Under the pieces are notes generated by a model. That model ran no database searches, was not told the origin of the DNA, and saw only the letters and a program-made list of their open reading frames with translations. 64,000 bases of DNA from Typha latifolia (lineage: Eukaryota > Streptophyta > Magnoliopsida > Poales > Typhaceae). The stretch is taken from positions 3,731,188-3,795,187 of the forward strand of contig CM034101.1 in the NCBI GenBank assembly GCA_019914945.1, in the 5' to 3' direction. The position numbers and the translations under genes were made by a program. This document shows, piece after piece, positions 1-11,190 of this stretch (position 1 is the stretch's first letter; every line of letters starts with the position of its first letter).

Positions 1-249
1 TATATGTTGCTTTGAATTTGGAAGAGAGAAGCGTTCTGAATTTTATTATTTTATAATCTATAATAATATTGTCCGTTTTCATTTCACGGATAAGTATCCC
101 AATAGAGTAAACCAACCCCTACCCTAGTGGCAGAAGAATAATTAAAGTTCTAACCCTCATGCATTAGATTAAGGTGTAGTGCGGGTATAAATACAAGTAA
201 TATGGTTTTAACTTTTATTAACGTGCTGACATCTAATAGAACCATAATT

Positions 250-253
<4 letters not shown>

Positions 254-290
<37 letters not shown>
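254..290. repeat. (AT)n microsatellite
   Basis: Uninterrupted AT dinucleotide run of about 37 bp. Confidence 0.95.
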
Positions 291-294
<4 letters not shown>

Positions 295-734
295 TAACTT
301 TTAATATATATAGGATAGAAAGCAATTTTTTTTATATATTTTTATTTATTAGCCTTTCAACATTCTGAGATTCTCAAATCACGAAAAAATAAATAAATAA
401 GTAGATAAATATAGAGTACAATGGTCACTCCTTGGTAGGGCCCTCGCCTCCCTTCCCTTCCACGGGAATGCAGCAGTCAAAGGCACAATGATCCTTATGA
501 TCCACATTCCTACCTTTAATTGGAACTGATACTTTGTGGGCTGTGGCCATTAGAAGCAACTGTCCAAGGAGATCCCAGAGAGGGGATCGGAAGAGCGAGG
601 GGCGAATTAATAGCAACAACGGGGCAGGCAGGGAGATGCGGATCGCGTGTCGAAATCTGGACCACTGGAACCCAAAGCTACGCACAAAGTAAAGGAGAGA
701 TGCTCTCCTTGACACAGTTGCTCAGAGGACAACC

Positions 735-789
735 AACACAACACAACACAACACAACACAACACAATGAGAGAGAGAGAGAGAGAGAGG
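735..789. repeat. (ACACA)n followed by (GA)n
   Basis: Pentanucleotide ACACA units to about 766, directly followed by a GA run to about 789. Confidence 0.9.
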
Positions 790-1095
790 CAAAATCTAGA
801 GGAAGGCAGATCTGGGCAACGTCACCCGAATCCACGGGCCTAAGTAAGTGTAATTATCTTTCCCACTTCCGGCCCCCAACTCGATGATGGATGTGACTCG
901 TGGCAGATATGTCAAATCCCCCTCCATTCAACAGGAGTCCGACAACAACCAGAAAGTCATCACTTCCATTCTCTTTTGCAAACAAATATATTTACGATTA
1001 ATCTCTCTCTCTCTCAGAAACTTTGAAAACTTTTCCAGAAAGGGGGGGTTAATGGCAATTGTAGAGCAGCAGTCGGGAAGGAGGGTGGGGGATAA

Positions 1096-1138
<43 letters not shown>
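1096..1138. repeat. (TAG)n microsatellite
   Basis: About 14 TAG trinucleotide units. They create artificial poly-Ser, poly-Tyr, poly-Thr and poly-Leu frames on both strands. Confidence 0.95.
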
Positions 1139-1139
<1 letters not shown>

Positions 1140-1236
1140 TGTGCCCGAGAAAGTCCACGTGACGTTGATGGCTCTTGCAAGGGAAACACCCTTTCCAAGT
1201 ACAATTGTTTGCATTTCATTAATAATAAAAGAAAAA

Positions 1237-1740
1237 AGAGAGTACAATCGTGTGCAAAGTGGGAGGATAGAGAGTTGATAGCATTCTTCAATCTATGACA
1301 AAAGAAGTTAATTTTATTAACTCTAATTTAAATAATTATTATAAACAAAATTATATGGTAATTTAATGATTTAACTTAATGGTACGATTGTGTCTTAAAA
1401 TCTAAATAATTATCTATATTTTTTATTTTATAGCAAAAATTATCTTTTTTTAAGGCCTAACTATTAACGAGAAGGCCATATTTCTTAGAAAGACTGGCTC
1501 ATTTCTATCTATATGTCTAGTCTATTATTAGCATAAAGATTGAGTCAGATCTATTTGTCTAATCTATAATTAACATTTCACCTTATAATTTATTTTAAAA
1601 AAAGAGAGTACAATTGTTTGCAAAGTGGGATGATAGAGATAAGAAAATTTGTTTCTTCTTATTTTATTAATAATTATCCATAGTTTCTGTTTTATAGTGA
1701 CAATTACTCTCTTTTAGGTCTCGCTACCGAGTCTTAGGTT
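1237..1740. repeat. Diverged local direct duplication
   Basis: The stretch at 1237-1277 (GAGAGTACAATCGTGTGCAA and on) recurs at 1598-1640 with few changes. The AT-rich sequence around 1408-1470 recurs around 1670-1725 in the same order, including a shared TTTTATAG motif. This reads as an old tandem duplication with a period of roughly 260-360 bp and later indels. Confidence 0.6.
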
Positions 1741-2629
1741 AGGCTTAACTATCGAACTATATACGTTGGAGAGAGTTAACCTACTTTTACCCTTCAAGCT
1801 CACAAGTTTAAAGATAAAAAGGAGGAAAAACAAGTTTTCTTCACTGTACTAAAATAAAATTTCTCTCTATATAAATAAAATAAGGATTGGATAGATAGAA
1901 CTTAGAACAAATTAAATGATCGACCTAGAGTAGGATTAGATGAAACAACTTGCTGGGTGGGGAATTTAGCTAGTCACAATCTACTTCATAGAAAGTGGAT
2001 ACGTATCCCATCGAGGTATATATATAAAGTTCACTGTCGGATGTGGAAGCATCTCAATTACCTTGTGGTTGCAACCATGCTTGGAACCAATGGCTCTCAT
2101 AAATTTCCTCAACTAAAACATCTGGGACCGCATGATTAAACTCAGATTTTTAGTACAGTACTGCCATTAACGTTACAATACGAAGCATTAATCTTTTACA
2201 GCGATCGACCTAACACGGCGAATGACATATGATAAAACTTTTTACTCAGATAATTAAAAGAAGTCCATGTTCTCTGAATATATCGGTTACATGAACAGTA
2301 AACAATCGTAAAAATATAGTTATTATACATCTAAATTCTTAGGCCTCAAAAAAGACTTGGAAGGGTTTTGAATTCCTGCTTATGAAAACGACTTTGCCTG
2401 TTTAAAACAAACAGTTAGTAGATCAATTATTTAACCCAAAATTACCAGGAGAGAGAGAGAGAGAGAGTGAGAGAGCTGAGGATCTACTATCCAACCAGGT
2501 AATGTCAATTAAGAAAGAGAGAGACCAAATCTAATATTCTTATATTCACCTTGAGCTTAATTTTATTCGATATTTAGGGAAGAAAAGAACTGTGAGAGAG
2601 TTGACAGTTTACCATCTACGTCCATGGGT

Positions 2630-2663
<34 letters not shown>

Positions 2664-2664
2664 G
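2630..2664. repeat. (GATA)n microsatellite
   Basis: About 8 ATAG/GATA tetranucleotide units. Confidence 0.95.
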
Positions 2665-2743
2665 AGTCGTTAGTCTCCCATAGGAATGAAATGTGTGAAG
2701 AGTAAAAATATAATTGAGGGATGGAAGTGAAGAAGGCACCAAA

Positions 2744-2784
2744 GGGCACAGGGCACAGGCACAGGCATAGGCACAGGGCACAGG
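2744..2784. repeat. GGCACA minisatellite
   Basis: Six- to seven-base units of the type GGCACA(G) repeated imperfectly, followed by a G-rich run. Confidence 0.8.
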
Positions 2785-3029
2785 GGGTGGGGAGAGGGGG
2801 GGAGGGGAACATTGATGTAACAACCTCCCAGAGAAACGTACACCCACTCCATAACACCAACCGCCCCCACCCAGCAAACACAAAGCTACCTCTATCACAT
2901 GCTCATGTCTCTTCTTAATTCTGGGCCTCCTCTCTATCGCCGTGAGAACCCCCAAACGCCAACGCCAACTCCGAACGATCCAAATCCAATAAACACCACC
3001 AACTAACATTACTAACACATGGATCAGAT

Positions 3030-3087
3030 AAAAAGGAAAGGAAAAGAAAAGATAAGAGAAAAAAAGAAAAGAAAAGAAAAGAAAAAC
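3030..3087. repeat. (AAAAG)n microsatellite
   Basis: A-rich pentanucleotide repeat just downstream of the zinc-finger gene's stop codon, read on that gene's strand. Confidence 0.85.
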
Positions 3088-3135
3088 TTAAAAAATATAA
3101 GCAAAGAAGCTACAAGGATATATTTTACTTTTTTT

Positions 3136-3678
3136 TCAGAGCCTAAGGGAGAGGTCGAGGTGGCTGTCGTCGGCGGCGGGGGAGTTGGTGAATTCGTCGA
3201 CGACTACGGGCCGAGGGTGGGACCCGCGTTGCCAATTGAGCAAGTCGATCAGCTCGTCGTGGGAGGAGGTGGCGGTGGTGGGCAAGAGGGGGAGGTGGGA
3301 GTTGAAGCGTGGGACTCCGTAGGAGGCGAAGGCATCCGATTGGTCGAGAGCGCGGCAAGCGTGGGAGGAGATGGGGAAGGGGGGAGGAGTTGGGCTCTGG
3401 GTAGGGATTGGGGTCGGCTGCATGTAGAGGTGGGCGTTCCACCCCACGCTCCGCTCCTTCTTGTGGGCGTTTTGGTGGCCGCCGAGAGCTTGTGATTTCA
3501 GGAACTTTTTGTTGCAGAAGAGGCACGGGAAGAGGCGCACGTCCTTGCCGTCGCGGCAAGGAGACAGAGACGAGGACGAAGTCGGCGACGAGGAGGAGGA
3601 GGAGAGGGTGAGGGCGAGGTCTACTGGAGAAGAAGGTGCCGGTACCGTTACTGGTGGTAGTAGTGGAGAAGGTTCCAT
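3136..3678 (-). CDS. Single C2H2 zinc-finger, EAR-motif transcriptional repressor
   Basis: A 180-residue, single-exon protein. It has one plant-type C2H2 finger with zinc ligands Cys52, Cys55, His68 and His72, and the helix carries the plant-specific QALGGH signature (residues 63-68). The C-terminus is exactly LDLSLRL (174-180), an LxLxL EAR motif that in this family recruits TOPLESS-type co-repressors. A second LxLxL match, DLALTL, lies at 20-25. Between them are Ser/Pro-rich low-complexity segments. Small intronless proteins with a central QALGGH finger and terminal EAR motif form the plant ZFP/KNUCKLES/GIS-like C1-1i group, nuclear regulators of development and hormone responses. Which member this is cannot be told from sequence alone. 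The ATG at 3678 is the first in-frame Met, and the stop TGA directly follows the EAR motif, so the C-terminus looks complete. Overlapping frames on both strands are GC-rich shadows. Confidence 0.92.
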   Translation of the reverse strand: MEPSPLLPPVTVPAPSSPVDLALTLSSSSSSPTSSSSLSPCRDGKDVRLFPCLFCNKKFLKSQALGGHQNAHKKERSVGWNAHLYMQPTPIPTQSPTPPPFPISSHACRALDQSDAFASYGVPRFNSHLPLLPTTATSSHDELIDLLNWQRGSHPRPVVVDEFTNSPAADDSHLDLSLRL

Positions 3679-6600
3679 GTCTTACTTTCTCTCTTCCCTT
3701 TTTTGAGTTGGGGTTTCTTTTGTAGGAGGGGAGTGGACTTTGGCTAGCTAAAAGAGGGGGAGGTGCAGTGGGGGAAGGGGGGGATTGAGGTTATTATTGT
3801 TGGTGTTGTTATTATTTATTTATTTATTTATGTGACACATAGATGGACATATTTGGTGTGCTCATGATTGTGAAAAAAATGACCATCGACTGCTCGCTGA
3901 AGGGATTTCATAGACAGCGAGGAGTTTAGTGATTGGGTGGGTGGGGAGGGAGGGGAAAGCCAAAGGACACATGCAGGTCCCAAAAATAGGCAGGAATAGG
4001 GGCACAACTATTACCAAACATGAGTTCGAAAGAGAATTCCTTGATTCTTCGAGTAAAGAAAGCAATTATTTATTTATTTATGGCATATGCACTTCCCCAC
4101 CCCGCCACCCCCACTTCCTCTATTACTCTATTAGTAGAGTTCCCTACTAGTGGGCCAGGGGTTGAGTAGGAGGTAATTGGCTACGGAACAGTTGTGGGTC
4201 CTTTGTTTAATCCATTTCTTTTTTTTCTTATTATTATTATTATTATTATTTGTTAATAAATAAGGTGAGCCTGAGCCCGGGAAACAGTCGTTACCGTACA
4301 ATTGAGCAAATATAGTCGATTCTTTAACTAGATGGGAGATGGATGCTATACCACCACCAGGAAGAATCGAAACTTATATCCCGCCCTGCCCACCGGGACC
4401 CTCCAACATAGGCATGTGACGTCTGGTTACTCCCAAAGAGTTGGTAGTCGTAAATATGCATCAACTCCTTTGTGCCACATTTTTATTTTTATTTTCTATT
4501 TTTTGTTTTGGGCATCTCCAAAGGAAAGTCTCACAGCAATCATTTTGTTCTATGATAATTAAAGAAGAAAAAAAGAAAGAAAGAAAGAAAGGAACAATTC
4601 TATGGTCAAATCATATCAGAATCAGAAATGCGGCTAGTTAAAGCCAGAAACTCTTAAAATCTAGAGTAAGATATTATACCAATATTTGCTGACAACAAAT
4701 AATACCAAATCAGTAGATTTCCGACGTGAATTTACTGCAAGATCTTGTATATCATAACACAGTTAGTATATCATGTGATAGAACTGTTAGGCAAAACATA
4801 AGATCAACAAGGACTAGTTTTTTGTTGTATCAAATAATCAAGTGGCTTTGATGACACTAAATACACTGAAAAGCTTCTTCAGCTGTTTGGGCTAAAGTAG
4901 CTGATACAGAGATTTCTGCTAGTCTTCAATGCTACTACAGTGACGGGTGGTCCTGCTTGTACAATAATGACAAAGGCAGTTCTCTGTTCTTGAGTCAAGT
5001 GCTTTACATGACAAACTCTGTTTGTTCTGTAAAGATGGACTGACCCATCAGAGATGCCAACCAGATTGAGACCATATTTTCGTTACTCTTATTGACGGGC
5101 AAAACGCGTTACCCTGCAATGCTCAATAGAAAAAGAAAAGACAACACAAATCACATGATTAGGATGGAAATCAGTGCATATATTCTTAGGTTTCTACAGA
5201 AGTTGCACTAAATTTAGGAAAGCGCAAGCCAGACATAAAAGCATATGAGAGGAAAAGAATTTGAGCAATCATAATTGTAGTTTTTAAGTCACAGAAAGAA
5301 ATGCAAAGCTCAACAAAGTTTACTGCTAGTCAATTTCCCAGCTCCAAGAGATTGCCATGACTATAAATAGAATTTGAAGAGGAGTTGTAAACTGTCAGAC
5401 TACATGACAGTTTCATCACTGTTTAACATTGCTTTCTTGAGCATAAAGGACCAAATTATTGATGTGGGGAAACAGAATGCAAGTGGGGATGGCCAAGAAA
5501 GGCAAGCTAATATTCTCAAGGAACAGAATGCAATTTGCATAGTTGGACTTCACTGCTTTATTCTTTTCATATACAACTACACCACATGCAGCAACTTATG
5601 TGTAAACATGTGGACCTTAACAAACGGGCACAAGCCTTATCCACAAACAACAGGAAACATCTTATCTTAAAACAAATTGATCCACAAAGATATAAACTAA
5701 GGCCAGAGGATCCCCAAGGCAGCAACAAGATTTCAAAGTACTGTTTAAAAGATTAGCAGATAAAATTAAGAAACATAGGGAACTGATCTAGATTTACAGT
5801 GAGCACCAACAAGTACATGAAACCACTAATCAGTGAATTGAAGGGAAAAAAAAAATAGACACTGTATGAATATACTATGTCTATAAAATTCAACCACTAA
5901 CAATAAAAATAGGTTAGCTATATTATTCAATTACTATGAGTATACAACAAAAAATTAAACCTTAGTGCCATCACAGCCTGGTGCCTTCTATCTTGTATGC
6001 AGCAAATGTTGTTCTCAATTAGTTTCTGGTATTTTATCTCTGGCTAACATTTGTTTTCCATGTGGACAGCTATTCTGGTTTGACTGTTGCATCAACAGAT
6101 CTTGTACTTCCTCAGGTTGACAATCAGTCCAAAAAAAAAAAAAAAAAGTAAATTCTTTTGGAGTCTTCTCCTCGGCTTTCTCATCTAGCCAAAAGCCTAT
6201 ATTACTAGGAAGATAATTAGATGACAATGGTGATGATCGATACATACATACTCACATGCACACATGCACTCTTCAATTATTTCTCCAAAATTGTAAGTGA
6301 GAGTCGTATATCAACAATGAGCTCTCTATATCATATATTGACACCATAGATTTCAATCTTCAAATATAGTAAATTTAACGTCAAGAAAACCATAATTTTC
6401 AGGCATTAAAATGAAAAGAGAGATTTGTTAAGGGTACATAACTTGCTAAGAGCTAATATAATCACAGTAAATATATGAATTTCCAATTCTGTATGTATCA
6501 TTCATCATGGCCCCTCTGATGTAAGGGTAGAAGGTAGGATATTTTCAGGCTATAGTATTTTCTTTTCTTATGCCATGAAGATGAAGAGTAATTAAGTATC

Positions 6601-7070
6601 TTTAATTTGGATGGTCTAACATTGACTTTGCACTGCTGACTCCAATAAACTAATAATTGATGGAAAAAGGCATGATAATACAAAGAACATGTAAGCTAGA
6701 GAATTTTGCACACTATTAAAGCACATATTGTAAACTAGAGAGTTTATGTAGCCTTCACTTCAAATATAGAGGTTGTAAATTCAAAATTGGGATACTTAGC
6801 GTGTTAAATAGGGTCTAAAAGACTTACATGTGAAATCATGAGCATTTATTCCTATCTATCATGCACTAAATCATCCTAACAATACGATATTATTAGAAAT
6901 ATAGTGCATAATGTTTGAATTACTTGATGCATAGGCAACAAAGCACTGGACTTATGGTTCTTTGGTATATAGATATTTTATATCAGATGCGACTACTAGA
7001 TTTTAATTTGCAATCTATAGTTTATTCATGTACATAAGCTTCTTCTGATCTCCTTACTTCACACCAAGTG
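3679..7070. other. Intergenic; promoter side of the zinc-finger gene, then AT-rich DNA
   Basis: The first few hundred bases upstream of the zinc-finger ATG are G-rich on this strand, with TTAT tetranucleotide runs at 3811-3831 and 4063-4081 and a TTA run at about 4230-4252. On the gene's strand, the run at 3811-3831 gives repeated ATAAATA, which could serve as a TATA region, but no single site is convincing. From about 4700 to 7070 there is AT-rich DNA with no frame I recognise. Confidence 0.6.
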
Positions 7071-7627
7071 TGATAGGATCTTATCTGACTGATCTATCAA
7101 GTAATACCACAACAATTTTAATAGATAAAAAGAGAATAAATTAATAAACCTAGCCCCTTGGCTAGACTTGAGAGAGGAGCTAAATACTCTATATCTTTTC
7201 CTAACTCACTTAAAGCAACCCATATATAGTCTTCTGATCAAACTAATCACTTAACGAAAGAAAATAAATAAATAAATCAAAACCTAATCACTCTTAAAAT
7301 AAATTAACTTAACCAAAGATCTGGTCATCGGGCATCAAAATGCCTGGATGTGCGTTCGAACGTATTGGAATTTATTGCTCTTGGCCAAAGGTATCTTGAA
7401 CTCGTTGACCCAAATCTGATCAGACTCTTAAAATAAGTTAACTTAACTAAAGATCTGGCCATCGGATGTTCGAACGCATTGGAATTTATTGCTCTCGGCC
7501 AAAAGTATTCTAGTATTCGAACGCTCGGCAAGTCTTCTGCTGGTTCGCCTCCTCCTGCACTAGCCGCTTGTTGTGTTTCCTCTTATTAGTGAATTGAAAT
7601 GGAGCGATTAGACTTCAATTCCTATCA
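7071..7627 (-). repeat. 3' LTR of the gypsy element
   Basis: Matches the right-hand LTR over most of its length, including the segments around the shared phrases TTGGCTAGACTT and CAAACTAATCACTTAA. It is longer than its partner because it contains an internal tandem duplication: 7291-7395 resembles 7426-7508, both with CGAACG(T/C)ATTGGAATTTATT. The many differences between the LTRs indicate an old insertion. Confidence 0.88.
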
Positions 7628-7638
7628 CTCCCCTTTCC
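7628..7638 (-). other. Polypurine tract of the gypsy element
   Basis: Reads GGAAAGGGGAG on the minus strand, immediately 5' of the TGATAGG that starts the 3' LTR. This is where plus-strand DNA synthesis would be primed. Confidence 0.8.
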
Positions 7639-7639
7639 T

Positions 7640-9221
7640 TGAAGATGAACTTTGTCTTCAAGGTTGAGATGTAGAACTGCTGCTTCAAATCTTCAAAATC
7701 GTTCCATGTAGCATCATTCAATGACAATCGTTCCCATCAATTGGTGGCACTCTGTGACATACGAACTGCTTGACCCAAATCCCACAGGTTCCTGCTATTG
7801 TTGGTGGTTTGATTTGATGCCATCGTTGCCATCATCATCAAGAATACTCCTGCTCTATGACTCCCCATTCATTGAATTCACTTTTCTCATTTGTAGGCAT
7901 GCCCCTATATTTCCTTGCAGCTGGTACTTCTTTCCAGCTATCTTAAAGTCCATTGTTAAACTTCCGTAATCAAAGGCAACCTTCCCATACTTTGCAGCCA
8001 TTGCACTCTCAAGAAAATATCAAAGCTTTATAATACCAAGGGATACATATTGACAAGGAAGCAATATCCTATATTCTCTTCGCGTCAAGATAAATCTCCT
8101 TACACTCCAGCCTACTTTCATCAGCCATTAATATGAAAAATGGGTAGAAGGCTCTATCTTACCCTGAAGCTGCTAGATGATCGACTTGCTCACAAAATTA
8201 TTAGTACTCTTCATTGTCAATCAACACTGACTCTAGCCTTCCTTTCCAAGATCCTGCAATCGTAGAGTTCACGGCGTCACACACTCAGATAAAACATACA
8301 AGGTCATCTCCAGTGATTCTACCTCGTCTGTTAGGGTGGCTCCAGCCGCCTTCCAATCCACTTAGCGCGAACGGAAGACTTGTACAAAGTAAGTTATCGA
8401 GAATGAACAGTTCTTTTCCTTTACATTGATGTCCATAAACAAACTTCTTGTCACAGATAAAGCATAAGCCTCTTTCTTGTCGCTCTCGCATCCACTAACA
8501 AGTCAAATGCTGAAAATCATTACCTAGAGGAGTCAAAGGCTATACCGCGCCTACCAACTGAGCCCCCATTGGACTCAACCCAGGATCTTGCTGTCCGCGA
8601 GTATCGTCGGACTCAACCTCGCAGTTAGCATGGGCAGAATCCCCGGTCATCAATCTTGCATCTGCCTTGTTCTTACTAGTAAATCCTCGTGCATCAGTGC
8701 TAAGTCCATAGCATGAGCTATCGTCTAAAGTTTGAAAGGTTTCACTTTCAATTGTATCTCCTCTTGTAGCCCTCCTATAAAGCAAGCCAACGGCGTCGAC
8801 TCCATCCATATATAGACTCTCGAGGCTAGTTTATTAAAGTCATTCTTATACTCACTGATGGTCATGGTTTGCTGCAGTTTTTTCAAGGATTCATCAAAAT
8901 TATCATATTTTGATGGCTTAAAACTCGATGCTAATCCCTAGCAAACTCTGGCCAATTTGCTATAAAGCTCATTAAACCATTGGAACCACTGCAATGCCTC
9001 ATCTTGTAGGTGGAGCACAATAACTCAATAAGCCTCACCCTCTCTGCTGGTTGTGTTCCTTGGTAGACAAAAAATTGCTCTGCATTAAATATCCAACCTA
9101 TAGGTTTGAGAACTTTAGAAAGTCTTCGACAGATGACTCAAAACTGAATTCCTCCAATTTGGGCGCGCCGTCAACCGCTCTAGTAGGAGCGGCCGCCAAC
9201 CTCCCCTCCATTTTGATCCAT
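7640..9221 (-). pseudogene. Decayed gypsy gag-protease and pol tail
   Basis: On the minus strand, an ATG at 9221 opens a gag-like reading. A stretch near 9110-8985 reads WIFNAEQFFVYQGT and then, after a frame change, HLQDEALQWFQW, both typical of the plant retrotransposon gag domain. At 8491-8440 there is a zinc knuckle of the form CFICDKKFVYGHQC. Further on, a protease-like reading (about 8290-7900) includes VLID in place of the catalytic VLIDSG, and ends with YGSLTMDFKIAGKKYQLQG. After an abrupt jump comes NDATWNDFEDLKQQF (about 7745-7690), which resembles the end of the gypsy polyprotein after the chromodomain. Stops and frameshifts are frequent, and the catalytic core of pol is gone. Confidence 0.82.
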
Positions 9222-9299
9222 GACTTGCCCCCTCTTCTCGCCCGTTACACGATGAGGAGGTGGCCACAAAATTTTCAACCTATACCCGAATTCAAATCG

Positions 9300-9500
9300 A
9301 ACTCTTAGTATAAATATAAAACCCTAACCCTAAATTCTCTTTTCTCCCCACGCACAAACCATCTCCTTTCTCCTTGTTCTCTTCTTCTTCTTCCTTTCTT
9401 TCCTGTTGGAGTTGCGTTGTCGGATCGGAGAGTCGGAGAACTGGTGGAGCAATCAGAGAGCATAACTCAACTCATCGGTGAGTTATTTCCCACCCCACAC
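9300..9500 (+). promoter_or_regulatory. Promoter-like segment inside the gypsy leader
   Basis: On the plus strand, a TATAAATA (9309-9316) is followed by a telo-box-like AAACCCTAACCCTAAA (9318-9333), a long CT-rich stretch resembling a 5' untranslated region, and a splice-donor-like CGGTGAGT near 9476-9483. The order matches a plant housekeeping promoter with leader intron, yet no coding exon follows. It may be a captured fragment or a chance arrangement. Confidence 0.35.
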
Positions 9501-10042
9501 ATTTAATTAGAGTCTAGTAAAGTAGATTGTAAACACTTAATGTTGAATGACTTTCTGCGATAACTTTAATCTCTTTCAACAGTTAGTGAAAGAGACATGA
9601 TGAGTTTATTATATAGTAACACCTCATATTGACCATTAGAGAAAAAGATAAGATGTGTTTATCACATAGGAACACTTCCTGGTGATCTTAATTGGATCAG
9701 CTATGATGAAAATGTTCGAGTGCTATCTCGAAATGACTTTTGGATGATGTGGATTCACAGAGCATAACTCAACTGAGACATATGATATTATTAATATTGA
9801 GACACTTAATATAATGATAATAAACATGTTATGAGATATGACTTACACTATTACTCCTTGTGTAGTTATTATTATTGTTGTTATAAGCATGCTTAGTGTA
9901 TATATTTATATTATATATTGTTGCATTTAGAGATTTTTTTTAAATCATGTCTATGACTTTTGGATTTATTTAAATTTTAAGTGGATTTTACTTACAGAGC
10001 TATAGTTGATGGCTAATGGGATCTCTTTCATAATATTTTAGT

Positions 10043-10770
10043 CACGGTTCCCACTATGGGGATCGAAATCGGTATTGGTCGTCTGAAAAAATGATACGTA
10101 TCAACCGTCGATCACTCGTATCGGATCGGACTATTTTTTAATTACGTAAAGTTCTAAATATTATTTTAAAATGTAGAAAATTTTCTAAAAAATTAGAAAA
10201 AATGAGAGAAAAATAAGAAAATAAAAATTTCTCACATATGAAGTCTAAAAACTAAAAAAATGTATTAACTTACTTTAAATTCAAAATTTTGATGAATATC
10301 AAGCTCCCTCTCTCCCCTCCCTCCTCTCAAAATTCAAAACTTACTTAAAAATTACTCACATAGACAAGGTTTCCATTTTTTTCTTTACTTCTTCCCCCCA
10401 ATCTCTCTCCCTTCCCCTTTTCTCTCTCTCAAGCTCTCAGCAACTGGTGCTTGCTGCTTAGAGGTTATCGGATCTACTCGATGCAAGAAGAGAAAGAGAG
10501 AGGGAATGAGAAAAATTAAAATAATAAAAAACTCATTCAAGGTTGCCGAAGATCGAGGTCGTTGGAGATCTACTCGATCACCGGTGGAAGAAGTGAGAAA
10601 GAAGAGAAAAAGAAAGAGAGAAAAGAGAGAAAGAGAGGCAAGTGGAGAGGTGGGGTCCGAATCGAATCTCACTGGTTCCTGCCAGATTCGGGCCCCAGTA
10701 GAAACCAACAAAACGGCTGGTTTCAACTAGGATCGGGATTGGCCAAAATTGGAAATTATGATTTCAGGTA
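10043..10770. repeat. Dispersed GTATCGG-rich repeat, copy 1 (inside the gypsy element)
   Basis: Shares extended similarity with 57174-57905 in the same orientation. The best-conserved part is 10090-10310 against 57220-57430, including GATACGTATCA, CGTATCGGATCGGACTATTT and TCTAAATATTATTT. Both copies have an A-rich middle, an AG- or CT-rich purine stretch and a terminal part with GGCC/CGGG-type motifs. No coding capacity is evident. The ends are approximate. Confidence 0.75.
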
Positions 10771-11176
10771 CTGTTAGCGTGGCAACTGAGTGAGATGCAC
10801 CGAGACTTTACTTCTACTTAGAAATATTCTTTTTTCCTTTCAGTTGCATTAGTTATTATATTCTAAATTATTTGATACTTTAATTTGGCTGGAGACACAT
10901 TAGTGGTGACATTTATTTATTTTCATTATTGTTGGAGTATATTTATTTGGAGCTAGTTATTCATATTAAATTTCTAATTATTGTGGATTTAGAAAATTAG
11001 TTGTTGAAGCTGTGTAAGGTACATGGCCAATCATAATTCCAACTATTGTTTTGCTTGTTGATTAAGAGTCAACTTCGGCATCTAGACGGTTCTCAAACAA
11101 TGTTACCCGTGTCATTGACATTCTCCCCAGCCTTGCAATAAGTTAAAGAACAAACTTTTCTCAACCGGGCACAAAT

Positions 11177-11188
11177 GCTCTTATACCA
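11177..11188 (-). other. Primer-binding site of the gypsy element
   Basis: Reads TGGTATAAGAGC on the minus strand, two bases inside the right-hand LTR. The common plant site is TGGTATCAGAGC. Confidence 0.8.
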
Positions 11189-11190
11189 AT

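Larger units (their letters stand above)
1..3135. other. Intergenic, microsatellite-rich, no recognisable gene
   Basis: AT-rich DNA with many simple repeats, listed separately where they stand out. The open frames here are short and mostly made of repeat-encoded residues (poly-Ser or poly-Thr from the TAG repeat, Arg-Glu runs from GA repeats), so I call none of them coding. One palindromic CACGTG (1156-1161) follows the TAG repeat. The last kilobase lies downstream of the zinc-finger gene, which is on the minus strand, and should contain its 3' untranslated region. Confidence 0.7.

Noticed and set aside
884..1291. Frames with poly-Ser, poly-Leu, poly-Tyr or poly-Thr
   Set aside because: All come from reading the TAG microsatellite in different frames.
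3019..3495. 158-residue Gly/Val-rich frame opposite the zinc-finger gene
   Set aside because: It is the complement of the zinc-finger coding sequence plus an AAAAG repeat.
6015..6245. Minus-strand frame with CPHGKQM, faintly like the CPHGRP motif of MutL proteins
   Set aside because: The surrounding residues do not match any MutL homologue, a poly-Phe run from an A tract precedes it, and no further exons were found.
9162..9196. GGCGCGCC (9162) and GCGGCCGC (9189) close together, as in cloning vectors
   Set aside because: The sequence on both sides reads as diverged gypsy gag leader, and no vector sequence is seen; chance sites.
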